A stretch of 64,000 nucleotides of DNA. It comes from Lachnospiraceae bacterium. GTDB lineage: Bacteria > Bacillota > Clostridia > Lachnospirales > Lachnospiraceae. The position numbers and the translations under genes are program-made. Below, piece after piece: positions 15,774 to 25,591 of the stretch (the first letter of the stretch is position 1; each line of letters starts with the position of its first letter). Location of the stretch: contig JAFPWO010000024.1 of assembly GCA_017394885.1 (NCBI GenBank), forward strand, positions 1 to 64,000, in the 5' to 3' direction. The notes under the pieces were generated by a model. The model did not search any database and was not told the DNA's origin. It was given only the letters and a program-made list of their open reading frames with translations.

Positions 15774-17164
15774 AAGTGTTTCTTCCTTTCTATCATCTCG
15801 TCGATGCGTTCCGTATACTCTTTCAGATCCTTCACGTCGTCCGCCCGCTCGATGCGGCCGTCCGGCCAGACCGCTTTGCTGACGGTCCCGGCTCCGCAGG
15901 CGGCGATGCTCTGCTTCTCCTCCATGATGAGGATGTTGTAGATCCCGGCCTTGCCGGGCCTGGCATAGCCGACGTTTTCCAGATTTCCGGCCATGTTTTT
16001 CTGCCGGTACAGATAATACGGCTCCATTCCCATGGCGGCCGCGCCTTCGGCGGCGATATGCATCATTTCCTCGGTATCGGTCTGTCCCGGGCCGGGGATC
16101 ACGGCGCCGGCCGCTTCCATCTTCAGGCGGGAAGCCCGTTTGACAGCCAGCGCGTGGACCGTCAGGGAATCCGGCTCCAGCAGACGGATGCGGCGGATCG
16201 TCTCCTCCACTTCCCGCGGGCCTTCTCCGGGCAGGCCGAGGATAATATCCATATTGATATTGTCAAATCCCTCTTCCCGGGCCAGCCGGAAAGCTTCTTC
16301 CAGCTGCGCCGTGCTGTGGCGGCGTCCGATCAGTGAAAGCGTCTCCTCATTCATGCTCTGCGGATTCACGGAGATCCGGCTGACCGGATGGTTTTTCATC
16401 ACCCGTAGCTTTTCCCGGGTGATGCTGTCCGGCCGTCCCGCTTCCACCGTAAACTCCTGCAGCCGGCCAAGATCAAAGAGACTGCCTATCCGCGCCAGCA
16501 GCCGGTCCAGCTGCTCTGCGGTAAGCGCAGTGGGCGTACCGCCGCCGATATAAACGGTATCCAGCGGACGGTCTTTAAAAATGGCGGCTGTCGCCGTAAG
16601 TTCCTCAAACAGCGTCTCCAGATACGGATCCGTCCGGTCGGCAAACTTCTCCAGCGGATAGGAGGTAAAAGAACAGTACAGGCAGCGGCTGGGGCAGAAC
16701 GGGATGCCCGCGTACAGGCTGTATCCGTCCCGGAAATGGATGCCGGACAGGATCTTCCGCTCATTTTCGGCGATCTGCAGGGCCAGCCCGAGCTTTTCCT
16801 CACTGATCAGGTACATTTCCCGCATAAAACGGCGGATCGCATCCTCCGATGCGCCTTCCTCCAGCTGCTTCATGACCAGCTTGGTGGGGCGGATCCCGGT
16901 CAGCGTCCCCCAGGGCAGCGTTTTGCCGGTAAGGCCGGAAAGCTCTCGGTAGACAGCCCGTTTCACGGCATTTTTTCTCTCCGTCTTATCCTTCAGCCCG
17001 GGGAAATTCGGAACACGGTATATAAATTCATAATCCAGCGCGCTTTCCGCATCCGGGATCTCCGGCAGCTTTACCGGCTCCGAGCCGGGAAAGAAAGAAG
17101 TCAGCAGCCCGCGGACGTCATATTCAAATTCATCCGGGCCGTCCGGAAACACAAAGGCGATCAT
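15764..17164 (-). CDS. hemZ: HemZ-type coproporphyrinogen III dehydrogenase (radical SAM)
   Basis: 466 residues. Oxygen-independent coproporphyrinogen oxidase-like radical SAM protein. The 4Fe-4S cluster motif reads CPSRCLYCSF (Cys at ~156, 160, 163), followed by the SAM-binding GGGTP loop and the NMDIILGLPGEG segment. The ~150-residue N-terminal extension before the radical SAM core, with the GIRPTK segment, marks the HemZ branch rather than HemN/HemW. No other heme gene is in the window, so the physiological substrate is uncertain. Confidence 0.88.
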   Translation of the reverse strand: MIAFVFPDGPDEFEYDVRGLLTSFFPGSEPVKLPEIPDAESALDYEFIYRVPNFPGLKDKTERKNAVKRAVYRELSGLTGKTLPWGTLTGIRPTKLVMKQLEEGASEDAIRRFMREMYLISEEKLGLALQIAENERKILSGIHFRDGYSLYAGIPFCPSRCLYCSFTSYPLEKFADRTDPYLETLFEELTATAAIFKDRPLDTVYIGGGTPTALTAEQLDRLLARIGSLFDLGRLQEFTVEAGRPDSITREKLRVMKNHPVSRISVNPQSMNEETLSLIGRRHSTAQLEEAFRLAREEGFDNINMDIILGLPGEGPREVEETIRRIRLLEPDSLTVHALAVKRASRLKMEAAGAVIPGPGQTDTEEMMHIAAEGAAAMGMEPYYLYRQKNMAGNLENVGYARPGKAGIYNILIMEEKQSIAACGAGTVSKAVWPDGRIERADDVKDLKEYTERIDEMIERKKHLWA

Positions 17165-17802
17165 AGCGCCTCCGCGAGCGGATTATACTGTCTTTCCAGG
17201 CCGATCTGGGTGAACATGCCGTGTCCGGGGTAGACCAGCGTCTTTACGGGAAGTTCCCGCAGCAGCCGCCGGACGGACTGCGCGATCTTTTCGTCGCTGC
17301 CGGTCGGCAGATCGGTGCGGCCGTAGGAGCCGCGAAATAAGGTATCTCCGCTGATCAGGATGCCCCGGCCCGGGAAATAATAGCAGCAGCTGCCCTCGGT
17401 ATGGCCGGGGGTATGGAGCACCCGGAAGGAAAGCCCCGCCAGGGTCAGTTCATCGCCTTCCTTTACGGTTTTATCCGGGGTCAGCGTAATACTTTCCGTG
17501 TGAAACAGGCCGGAACGGTTCCAGCGCGGGTTCTTCAGAAGCGGAAGCTCCGCTTCATGGCAGTAGATCGGAATATCATAATACGCACGGATATCCGCCG
17601 CCGCAGCCATATGGTCGAAATGGCCGTGCGTAAGGAGGATCGCTTTCGGGATCAACCCCTTTTCTTTGACGTGCGCACGGATTTGCACCGCTTCATCGGC
17701 CGGATCAATGATCAGGGCCTGCAGAGTCTCCTGATCGGCTGCGAAGTAAACGTTTGTCTGGACCATACCCAGGACCAGGCCGCTTAGTGACAGTTCTGCC
17801 AT
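17161..17802 (-). CDS. Metallo-beta-lactamase fold hydrolase (glyoxalase II-like)
   Basis: 213 residues. Two-metal site THGHFDH (His59, His61, Asp63, His64), third ligand in LHTPGHTEGSCCYYF, then GDTLFRGSYGRTDLPTG and YPGHGM. This is the YcbL-like hydroxyacylglutathione hydrolase pattern, but without the C-terminal glyoxalase II domain, so the thioester substrate is unknown. Its end overlaps the hemZ start (ATGA). Confidence 0.88.
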   Translation of the reverse strand: MAELSLSGLVLGMVQTNVYFAADQETLQALIIDPADEAVQIRAHVKEKGLIPKAILLTHGHFDHMAAAADIRAYYDIPIYCHEAELPLLKNPRWNRSGLFHTESITLTPDKTVKEGDELTLAGLSFRVLHTPGHTEGSCCYYFPGRGILISGDTLFRGSYGRTDLPTGSDEKIAQSVRRLLRELPVKTLVYPGHGMFTQIGLERQYNPLAEAL

Positions 17803-17816
17803 ACTCTCCTCCTGCT

Positions 17817-20153
17817 TCAGCTTGCGCTGCGGGTGACGTCCAGCACGCCGGAGATCTGGCGCAGCTTGGATATTACGCCCTGGATCTCGTCAACACCGGT
17901 CGACTGGAACTGCATTTCGATGGTCGCGATCCCCTGTTTGTTCACATTGGTGCTCAGGGAGGTGATATCGATATTCATTTCGGTCAGGACCCGGGAAATA
18001 TCCGCCAGGATCCCGATGCGGTTCTTGACGTAGATGGTCAGGCCGGCCAGATAGCGCTGCGTCTTTTCCGTTTCGGGCAGCTGCCATTCGGCCTCGATCA
18101 GCCGGGCCCGCTCATCCGCCGGCATATTGATGATGTTGATACAGTCGGTCCGGTGAATGGAGACGCCGCGGCCGCGGGTCACGAAGCCAACGATCTCATC
18201 GCCCGGTACCGGGCTGCAGCAGCGGGAAAAATGAACCGCCAGATCCTGCAGTCCTTCCACCACGATGCCGCCCTTGGCCCGGGTCAGCGGCTTCTTCATA
18301 TTCTCCTGCGTCAGCTCCAGCACCTGTTCGTCGGTGATGTGCTTCTGCTCGTACTTGCGCTTCTCTTCGGCCAGCTTGTTGACCACCTGGCCTTCCTTTA
18401 GGCCTCCGTGGCCCACGGAAGCCAACACGGCGTTCCATTCCCGGAATCCGTATTTGTTGAGAAGCTTTTCCATAAAGGGCGGCTTGGTCAGATCGTTCAG
18501 ATTGTAGCCTTTCGCCTTGGCAAAACGCTCGACCAGATCGCGGCCCTTCTCGATATTTTCTTCCTTGTTCTGCTCTTTGAACCACTGATTGATCTTATTG
18601 CGGGCCTGCGTGGATTTGACCATGTTCAGCCAGTCCCGGCTGGGTCCGCGCGAGTTCTGCGAGGTGATGATCTCCACCCGGTCGCCGTTGTGCAGCTGAT
18701 AATCGATCGGCACCAGCTTCTCGTTGACGCGGGCGCCGACCATCCGGTTGCCGACCGCGCTGTGGATGCTGTAGGCCATATCGATCGGGGTGGAACCGTA
18801 CGGCAGGGTCTTTACGTCGCCCTTCGGGGTAAAGCAGTAAACCGTGTCCGCAAAGATATCCAGGTCGCTGCGGACGCTCTCCATGAATTCGTTATTGTCG
18901 GGCATATCCCGCTGCCATTCCAGGATCTGGCGGAGCCAGTTGAGCTTCTCTTCTTCCCGGGTGGTATTCTGGCCGGACAGCCCCTCTTTGTATTTCCAGT
19001 GCGCCGCGACGCCGTATTCCGCGGTGCGGTGCATCTCAAAGGTCCGGATCTGGATCTCGAAGGGGATCCCGTCCCTGCCGATGACCGTGGTATGCAGCGA
19101 CTGGTACATATTCGCCTTCGGCATGGCGATATAGTCTTTAAAGCGCCGCGGCATGGGCGTATACATCTCATGGATGATCCCGAGCGAGGCATAGCAGTCC
19201 TGCACGGTATCCACCAGGATCCGGATGGCGAACAGGTCGTAGATCTCGTCAATGCTCTTCTGCTGCACCATCATCTTTTTATAGATGCTGAAATAGTGCT
19301 TGACGCGGCCGTAGACCTGCGCGTTCAGCCCGGCGTTCTGCAGGTGGGAGCGGACGTCCGATACGATATTCTGCACGAAATCTTCCCGGGAGTGGGAACG
19401 CTCGTCCACTTCCTTGACGAGCTTCGCGTACTTTTCCGGCTCGAGATACTGCAGGCTTAGGTTATCCAGCTCCATCTTGACGCGGAAAATACCGAGGCGG
19501 CTGGCAAGCGGCGCGTAGATCTCCAGCGTCTCCGCCGCCTTTTCCTTCTGCTTTTCCGGCTTCTGATACTGGAGCGTCCGCATGTTGTGCAGGCGGTCAG
19601 CCAGCTTGATGATGATGATCCGGATATCCTTGGACATGGACAGGAACATCTTCCGCAGGTTTTCGGCCTGCATTTCCAGCTTGTCCGCGGTTCCGAGGGT
19701 GAGCCTTGTCAGCTTTGTAACGCCGTCCACCAGCAGCGCCACGTCCGGCCCGAACTGTTTTTCCACATCCTCCAGCGTTACGTCGGTGTCTTCGACCACG
19801 TCATGCAGGAGGCCGGCGATAATTGATTCCTTATCCATTTCCAGTTCGGAGAGGATAATCGCCACATGCAGCGGATGGATGATATACGGGTCGCCCGAAT
19901 GGCGAAGCTGCTTTTTGTGCGCCGCATCCGCCAGTTCGTAAGCCGCCCGGATCTGTTCCATATCGTCCGAGGGATGGTAGCGCCTGATGCTCTCCACGAG
20001 CATGCCGTAGAGCGTCTCGGGCGGCAGCTCTCCGGAGCGGACAGGCATCTCGTCCTCGTCCGTAATCGAACGGAGATTATGATCGTCGTTCAAGGCGGCT
20101 GTTTCCGGCCGCAGTTCGTCGATATCGTTGGGCAGATCGTTTTTCACTTCCAT
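17817..20153 (-). CDS. relA: Bifunctional (p)ppGpp synthetase/hydrolase (Rel/RSH)
   Basis: 778 residues, long RSH type. N-terminal HD hydrolase domain with an intact HD pair (His117-Asp118 in LLHDVVEDTD); synthetase domain with RFKD (~336), the charge pattern of bifunctional Rel enzymes, and the KANMYQSLHTT segment; then TGS, zinc-finger-like (HFSRCCSPVPGDEI) and C-terminal ACT (~705-778) domains. Sets the alarmone level during starvation. Encoded between pfkA and the MBL gene on one transcript. Confidence 0.96.
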   Translation of the reverse strand: MEVKNDLPNDIDELRPETAALNDDHNLRSITDEDEMPVRSGELPPETLYGMLVESIRRYHPSDDMEQIRAAYELADAAHKKQLRHSGDPYIIHPLHVAIILSELEMDKESIIAGLLHDVVEDTDVTLEDVEKQFGPDVALLVDGVTKLTRLTLGTADKLEMQAENLRKMFLSMSKDIRIIIIKLADRLHNMRTLQYQKPEKQKEKAAETLEIYAPLASRLGIFRVKMELDNLSLQYLEPEKYAKLVKEVDERSHSREDFVQNIVSDVRSHLQNAGLNAQVYGRVKHYFSIYKKMMVQQKSIDEIYDLFAIRILVDTVQDCYASLGIIHEMYTPMPRRFKDYIAMPKANMYQSLHTTVIGRDGIPFEIQIRTFEMHRTAEYGVAAHWKYKEGLSGQNTTREEEKLNWLRQILEWQRDMPDNNEFMESVRSDLDIFADTVYCFTPKGDVKTLPYGSTPIDMAYSIHSAVGNRMVGARVNEKLVPIDYQLHNGDRVEIITSQNSRGPSRDWLNMVKSTQARNKINQWFKEQNKEENIEKGRDLVERFAKAKGYNLNDLTKPPFMEKLLNKYGFREWNAVLASVGHGGLKEGQVVNKLAEEKRKYEQKHITDEQVLELTQENMKKPLTRAKGGIVVEGLQDLAVHFSRCCSPVPGDEIVGFVTRGRGVSIHRTDCINIINMPADERARLIEAEWQLPETEKTQRYLAGLTIYVKNRIGILADISRVLTEMNIDITSLSTNVNKQGIATIEMQFQSTGVDEIQGVISKLRQISGVLDVTRSAS

Positions 20154-20176
20154 AGCCGGAGCCTCCTTTCCCGGTA

Positions 20177-21148
20177 TTATCGGCGCACCAGGCGTTTGGT
20201 CAGGGCCACCAGTTTTTCAGGCAGCGCCTTCTGCATGGACAGCGCTTCGTCGATGGCCAGATCCTGGACCATGCCTTCCCGGTAGACCACGACACGGTTT
20301 ACCCGCCCTTCCAGAAGGGCTTCGATGGCCTGCTGGGCCATCAGTGACGCCATGACGCGGTCCCGCGAGCTCGGCGCGCCGCCGCGCTGCATATAGCCCA
20401 GGATCGTCGTGCGCGATTCGATCCCGGTCGCGTTTTCGATCCGCGCAGCCAGCGCTTCGGACTGTCCCACGCCTTCCGCGTTGATGATGATATGCTTTTT
20501 CTTTCCGGTAGCGGCTCTCTCCCGGATCCGTTCGATCAGCAGTTTATCGTTATAATCATAGGTCTCCGGGATCAGGATCTCTTCCGCGCCGCAGGCGATG
20601 CCGCACCACAGCGCGATATATCCGGCATGGCGGCCCATGACCTCGATAATGCTGATGCGCTCGTGCGAGGTGGAAGTATCCCGGACCTTATCGACGGCCT
20701 CCATGGCGGTGTTGACCGCCGTATCGAAGCCGATGGTATAATCGGTGCACGCCAGATCAAGATCGATCGTCGCCGGGATCCCGATCACGTTGATCCCCTG
20801 GGCCGCCAGCGCCTGCGCGCCGCGGAAGGAACCGTCCCCGCCGACCACGACCAGCGCGTCGATATTCTCCTCTTTCAGGATCTCGGCGGCCTGGATCTGG
20901 TAGCGCTCTTCCATCATTTCCTTGCAGCGGGCGGTAAAAAGGATCGTTCCGCCTTTCTGCACGGTATCGCTCATATCCTGCGAGGTAAGCGGCTCGAAAT
21001 CGCGGGCCAGAAGGCCGGAATAGCCGCGGCGGATCCCGATGATCTCCATGCCGAAACCATCCCCGATGCGTACGATCGCGCGCAGGGCGGCGTTCATGCC
21101 TGGTGCATCGCCCCCGCTGGTCAGAACCGCAATTTTTCTGACTGCCAT
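20177..21148 (-). CDS. pfkA: 6-phosphofructokinase
   Basis: 323 residues. ATP-dependent PFK-A family: GGDAPGMN (12-19), GGDGSFRGA (103-111) and MGRHAGYIALW. The catalytic loop reads TIDLD (127-131) where classical PfkA has TIDND; both aspartates are kept and the change is a Leu in place of Asn. From memory this variant is common in Clostridia, so activity is expected. Sits directly downstream of dnaE (15-base gap). Confidence 0.95.
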   Translation of the reverse strand: MAVRKIAVLTSGGDAPGMNAALRAIVRIGDGFGMEIIGIRRGYSGLLARDFEPLTSQDMSDTVQKGGTILFTARCKEMMEERYQIQAAEILKEENIDALVVVGGDGSFRGAQALAAQGINVIGIPATIDLDLACTDYTIGFDTAVNTAMEAVDKVRDTSTSHERISIIEVMGRHAGYIALWCGIACGAEEILIPETYDYNDKLLIERIRERAATGKKKHIIINAEGVGQSEALAARIENATGIESRTTILGYMQRGGAPSSRDRVMASLMAQQAIEALLEGRVNRVVVYREGMVQDLAIDEALSMQKALPEKLVALTKRLVRR

Positions 21149-21163
21149 GAGAAACCCTCCTTT

Positions 21164-24100
21164 TTATCCATGGAGTGAATTATAGGGCTTTTTCCACTGC
21201 TCTTCAATCCTTTTTTCCCGGATGACCACATATTCGGCCCCGAGAAGGCGGATCAGCGCGGCGGCCACTTCTTCGGACGGCTGTGCCTCCGGATCCGACG
21301 CCGGGATCCGCCGGACCTGCCGGCCTTCCCGGATCTGCACTGTGCAGCCGTTTCCCTTAAGGCATTCCGTCAGCAGCGGAAGCTTTTCCCGGAATTCCTT
21401 TTCTTTTTCGAACAGGACAAAAACTTCTTTCGGAAGATCCTCAAAAAACAGTATCTTCTCGCAGATCAGCTTGCCTTTGGCATCTTCTCCAAGGGAGACG
21501 CGGCCGCGGATAAAGACCCGGCTGCCTTCGGCAAGGCGCTGCGGATAGGTATCCGTATCGCGGGGATAACAGAGGACCTCGATCGTATCGGTTAAATCCA
21601 TAAGCTGGAGCACCAGCATGAGGCTCCCCCGGCGGGTGGTTTTCCGGGTGATCTGGTCCACCAGGCCGCCGACGACCTGGATGCTCCCGTCTTCGACGCC
21701 GGCTTCATCGGTCTCTTCGTCCACGTTGAAATCCGCCAGCTGCGCGGTAACGTTTCTCTGCAGAAGGGCGGCGTCCTGCTCCAGCGGATGCCCGCTGATA
21801 TAAAGCCCCAGCACCTGCTTTTCAAAGGCCAGGCGGTCTGCCGGCGTATATTCGGGAATGGGCGGGAAGCTCACTTCGAGGCGTGAGCGGTCTTCCGGCG
21901 CGGCAAAATCGAAGAGGCTCATCTGTCCTTCGATGCTCTCCTTTTTTTGGCGCTGCCTCGCGTCCATCAGATCCGAGTAGACCGCGATCTTCTGGCTGCG
22001 CGTCCCGGGCAGGGAATCGAAAGCCCCGGCAAAGATGAAGTTTTCCACCGTCCTCTTATTGATCTCCCGGCCGGTCATCCGGTCCAGAAAATCGCTCAGC
22101 CCGGTGAAGGGGCCGTTCGCGTTCCTCTCGGCCTCGATCGCGTCCACGACGCTGCGGCCGACGCCTTTAATGGCGCTTAATCCATAGCGTATGCCTTCGG
22201 CCGAAGGCGTAAAGGCATAGCTGCTCTTGTTGATATCCGGGGCCAGGATCGGGATATTCATCTGCTTGCATACGGCAATATAGGAAGAGACCTTGCTGGT
22301 GACGTCCATGACCGAGGTCATCAGCGCAGCCATAAACTCATACGGATAATACAGCTTCAGGTACGCGGTCTGATAGGCCACGACCGCGTAGGCCGCCGCG
22401 TGAGAACGGTTGAAGGCATACTGGGCGAAATCCATCATGGAATCGTAGATGCGGTTGGCGTCGTCCTCGGAGATCCCCTTTTCGATGCAGCCGGGCACGC
22501 CTTCCTCCGGATTGCCGTAAACGAAATTATGCCGTTCCTTTATCATGACGGCTTCTTTTTTCTTGCTCATGGCCCGGCGGACGAGGTCGCTGCGGCCCAG
22601 GGTGTAGCCGCCCAGGTCCCGCACGATCTGCATTACTTGTTCCTGATAAACGATACAGCCGTAGGTATCGGAGAGGATCGGCTCGAGCTCCGGGACCGCG
22701 TAATGCACGGCGGAGGGGTCGTTCTTGCCCCGGATATAATCCGGAATGAATTTCATGGGGCCGGGCCGGTACAGGGAGATCCCCGCGATGACGTCCTCGA
22801 TCGTCCGGGGTTTCAGCTCCTTCATAAAGCTCTTCATCCCGCCGGATTCCAGCTGGAAGATGCCCTCGCAGCGGCCGGTGGAGATCAGGTCGAAGACCTT
22901 CCTGTCGTCGCATTCCATGGCGTCGAAATCCAGCTTCAAGCCGAAGCGCGCTTCAACGAACTCGGCGGCCTGCTGGATCACGGTCAGGGTCCGAAGCCCC
23001 AGGAAATCCATCTTCAGAAGGCCCAGCTCTTCGATGGTCGTCATGGTGAACTGGGTGGTCAGCTGGCCGTCCGCACTGCGGGATAAGGGCACGAAATCGT
23101 AGGCCGGCTCCCGGCAGATCACGACGCCGGCCGCGTGCGTGGAGGCATGGCGGGGCAGGCCCTCGAGCCGTTTGGCAAAGTCGATCATCTTCGCGATCTT
23201 CTCATCCTGCTCACAGGCGTCCCGCAGTTCCTTGCTCTGGCTGAGCGCTTTATCCAGCGTGATCCCGAGTTCCCGGGGCACCATTTTGGCCACTTTGTCG
23301 CAGAGCGCGTACGGATAGTCCAGCACGCGTCCCACGTCCCGGATCACGCCGCGGGCCTGCAGCGTTCCGAAGGTCACGATCTGCACGACGCAGTCCGCGC
23401 CGTATTTTTTCGTGACGTAATCGATCACTTCGCCGCGCCGTTCATAGCAGAAGTCCACGTCGATATCCGGCATGCTGATCCGTTCCGGGTTCAGGAAACG
23501 CTCAAACAGCAGCTTGTATTTCAGCGGATCGATATTGGTGATAAATAAGGAATAAGCCACGATGGAACCGGCGCCGGAGCCGCGTCCCGGCCCGACGGCG
23601 ATGCCGTGGGTCTTGGCATAGTGGATAAAATCCCAGACGATCAGGAAATAGTCCACATAGCCCATATTGCTGATGACGCCCAGCTCATACTCCATCCGCT
23701 CCCGGATCTCATCGGTCAGGACCGGATAGCGTTTCGCGACGCCTTCTTCACACAGCTTCCGCAGATAACTTTCCGACGCTTCGCCCGCCGGCACATCGAA
23801 ATGCGGCAGCTTCGTTACGCCGAACTCGATTTCCACATCGCAGCGTTCGGCGATCCGGTGGGTATTGTCCAGCGCTTCGCCTGCGTAGGGGAAAAGCGCG
23901 CGCATCTCCTCCTCGGATTTCAGATAAAACTGGCCGCCCTCGTAGCGCAGGCGGTTCTCGTCCGCGACGCGCTTGCCGGTCTGGATGCACAGCAGGAGGT
24001 CATGCGCCTCCGCGTCCTCCGCCCGGACGTAGTGGACGTCATTGGTGGCGACGAGCGGGATCCCGGTCTCCTTATGCAGGCGCAGCAGGCCGCTGTTGAC

Positions 24101-24655
24101 ACTTTTCTGCTCCGCGTAGCCGTGGTCCTGCAGTTCCAGGAAATAGTTGTTCTCCCCGAACAGCGCCTGATGCTCCAGGGCCGCCTTTTTCGCTTCTTCA
24201 TAAAGCCCGCGGGAAAGATACCGCTGGACTTCCCCGGCCAGACAGGCGCTGGTGCAGATGATCCCCTCATGGTAGCACTGCAGGATTTCTTTATCCACAC
24301 GAGGCTTGTAATAGAATCCGTCGATAAACCCGGTGGAGACGATCTTCATCAGATTCCCGTATCCGGTATTGTTTTCAGCCAGCAGGATCAGATGGTTGTA
24401 GCGGTCGTCTCCCGCGCCGAGTTCCCGGTCCAGGCGGGAGTTCGGCGCAACGTAGACCTCGCAGCCCAGGATCGGCCGGATCCCGGCCGCGCGGCAGGCG
24501 CGGTAAAACTCGATCACGCCGTACATCACGCCGTGATCGGTTATGGCCAGCGAATCAAAGCCGAGCTCTTTCGCCCGGGCGACCATCTCCCTGATCTTCC
24601 CGGAACCGTCCAGCAGACTATATTCCGTATGCAGATGCAGATGTGTAAAAGCCAT
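21164..24655 (-). CDS. dnaE: DNA polymerase III alpha subunit DnaE
   Basis: 1163 residues. N-terminal PHP domain (THLHLHTEYSLLDG start), palm with the metal-binding PDIDVDF (~395-401), helix-hairpin-helix region and C-terminal OB domain (~960-1060). No PolC-type exonuclease insertion, so this is the DnaE-type enzyme; in Firmicutes it usually works with PolC, not present here. It lies in the ftsY-dnaE-pfkA-rsh run. Confidence 0.97.
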   Translation of the reverse strand: MAFTHLHLHTEYSLLDGSGKIREMVARAKELGFDSLAITDHGVMYGVIEFYRACRAAGIRPILGCEVYVAPNSRLDRELGAGDDRYNHLILLAENNTGYGNLMKIVSTGFIDGFYYKPRVDKEILQCYHEGIICTSACLAGEVQRYLSRGLYEEAKKAALEHQALFGENNYFLELQDHGYAEQKSVNSGLLRLHKETGIPLVATNDVHYVRAEDAEAHDLLLCIQTGKRVADENRLRYEGGQFYLKSEEEMRALFPYAGEALDNTHRIAERCDVEIEFGVTKLPHFDVPAGEASESYLRKLCEEGVAKRYPVLTDEIRERMEYELGVISNMGYVDYFLIVWDFIHYAKTHGIAVGPGRGSGAGSIVAYSLFITNIDPLKYKLLFERFLNPERISMPDIDVDFCYERRGEVIDYVTKKYGADCVVQIVTFGTLQARGVIRDVGRVLDYPYALCDKVAKMVPRELGITLDKALSQSKELRDACEQDEKIAKMIDFAKRLEGLPRHASTHAAGVVICREPAYDFVPLSRSADGQLTTQFTMTTIEELGLLKMDFLGLRTLTVIQQAAEFVEARFGLKLDFDAMECDDRKVFDLISTGRCEGIFQLESGGMKSFMKELKPRTIEDVIAGISLYRPGPMKFIPDYIRGKNDPSAVHYAVPELEPILSDTYGCIVYQEQVMQIVRDLGGYTLGRSDLVRRAMSKKKEAVMIKERHNFVYGNPEEGVPGCIEKGISEDDANRIYDSMMDFAQYAFNRSHAAAYAVVAYQTAYLKLYYPYEFMAALMTSVMDVTSKVSSYIAVCKQMNIPILAPDINKSSYAFTPSAEGIRYGLSAIKGVGRSVVDAIEAERNANGPFTGLSDFLDRMTGREINKRTVENFIFAGAFDSLPGTRSQKIAVYSDLMDARQRQKKESIEGQMSLFDFAAPEDRSRLEVSFPPIPEYTPADRLAFEKQVLGLYISGHPLEQDAALLQRNVTAQLADFNVDEETDEAGVEDGSIQVVGGLVDQITRKTTRRGSLMLVLQLMDLTDTIEVLCYPRDTDTYPQRLAEGSRVFIRGRVSLGEDAKGKLICEKILFFEDLPKEVFVLFEKEKEFREKLPLLTECLKGNGCTVQIREGRQVRRIPASDPEAQPSEEVAAALIRLLGAEYVVIREKRIEEQWKKPYNSLHG

Positions 24656-24694
24656 GGCTCACCTCATTTCCGGCAGGTCGGCTGATAAATGGAT

Positions 24695-25570
24695 TTATTC
24701 CTCAAACATTCTCTCGATAAAGTCGTCCGCGTCGAAGCGTTCCAGATCCTGGATCTTCTCCCCGGTCCCGATATAGGCGATCGGAAGCCCCAGCTCCATC
24801 TGAATAGCCAGGACCACGCCGCCCTTGGCCGTACCGTCGAGCTTGGTCAGGATGATCCCGCCCACGTCGGTCACTTCGGCAAAGCTGCGGGCCTGATTTA
24901 AGGCGTTCTGCCCGGTCGTCGCGTCGAGCACGATCAGGGTCTGCTGGCGGAAGTCTTCGCCCTCCCGCTGCACCACGCGGTGCATTTTGTCAAGCTCCTG
25001 CATCAGATTCTTTTTGTTGTGCAGGCGGCCGGCGGTGTCGCAGAGGATCACGTCAGCGCGGCGGGCCCTGGCCGCACTGATGCTGTCGAAAAGCACGGCG
25101 GAAGGATCGGCGCCTTCATGCTGCGAGATAATATCGGCGCCGCTGCGCTCGGCCCAGATCGTCAGCTGTTCGGCCGCGCCAGCCCGGAAGGTGTCCGCCG
25201 CCGCCATCAGGACCTTTTTGCGTCTGCGACCCAGGGCATAGGCCAGTTTTCCGATGCTCGTGGTCTTGCCGACGCCGTTTACCCCTACGATAAAGAGGAG
25301 CGAAGGCTCCTTTTCCCAAAAGTAATCACAGCGAATATCTTCCATCTTATCCTTAAGCAAGGTCTTTAAAAGCTCCGTGCACTGCTCGGTGCGCCGTACG
25401 CGGCTCACCTGCACGGAACGTCTTAATTCTTCAATAATGATGCCGCTGGCGGTCACGCCCACATCGCTCAAGATGAGGGTCTCCTCCAGTTCATCGTAAA
25501 AATCGTCGTCGATCTCCGAAGACGTGAAAAGGTTCTTGATTCTGCTGAAAAATCCGTTTTTTTCTGCCAT
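24695..25570 (-). CDS. ftsY: SRP receptor FtsY
   Basis: 291 residues: short N domain and G domain with GVNGVGKTT (96-104), DTAGRLHNK and TKLDGTAKGG. The acidic A domain of proteobacterial FtsY is essentially absent; the N-terminus is only ~20 residues with a basic patch, as in many Gram-positives. Follows smc by 21 bases in the conserved rnc-smc-ftsY order. Confidence 0.96.
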   Translation of the reverse strand: MAEKNGFFSRIKNLFTSSEIDDDFYDELEETLILSDVGVTASGIIIEELRRSVQVSRVRRTEQCTELLKTLLKDKMEDIRCDYFWEKEPSLLFIVGVNGVGKTTSIGKLAYALGRRRKKVLMAAADTFRAGAAEQLTIWAERSGADIISQHEGADPSAVLFDSISAARARRADVILCDTAGRLHNKKNLMQELDKMHRVVQREGEDFRQQTLIVLDATTGQNALNQARSFAEVTDVGGIILTKLDGTAKGGVVLAIQMELGLPIAYIGTGEKIQDLERFDADDFIERMFEE

Positions 25571-25591
25571 AATTCCTCCTTCAGGAAGCTC

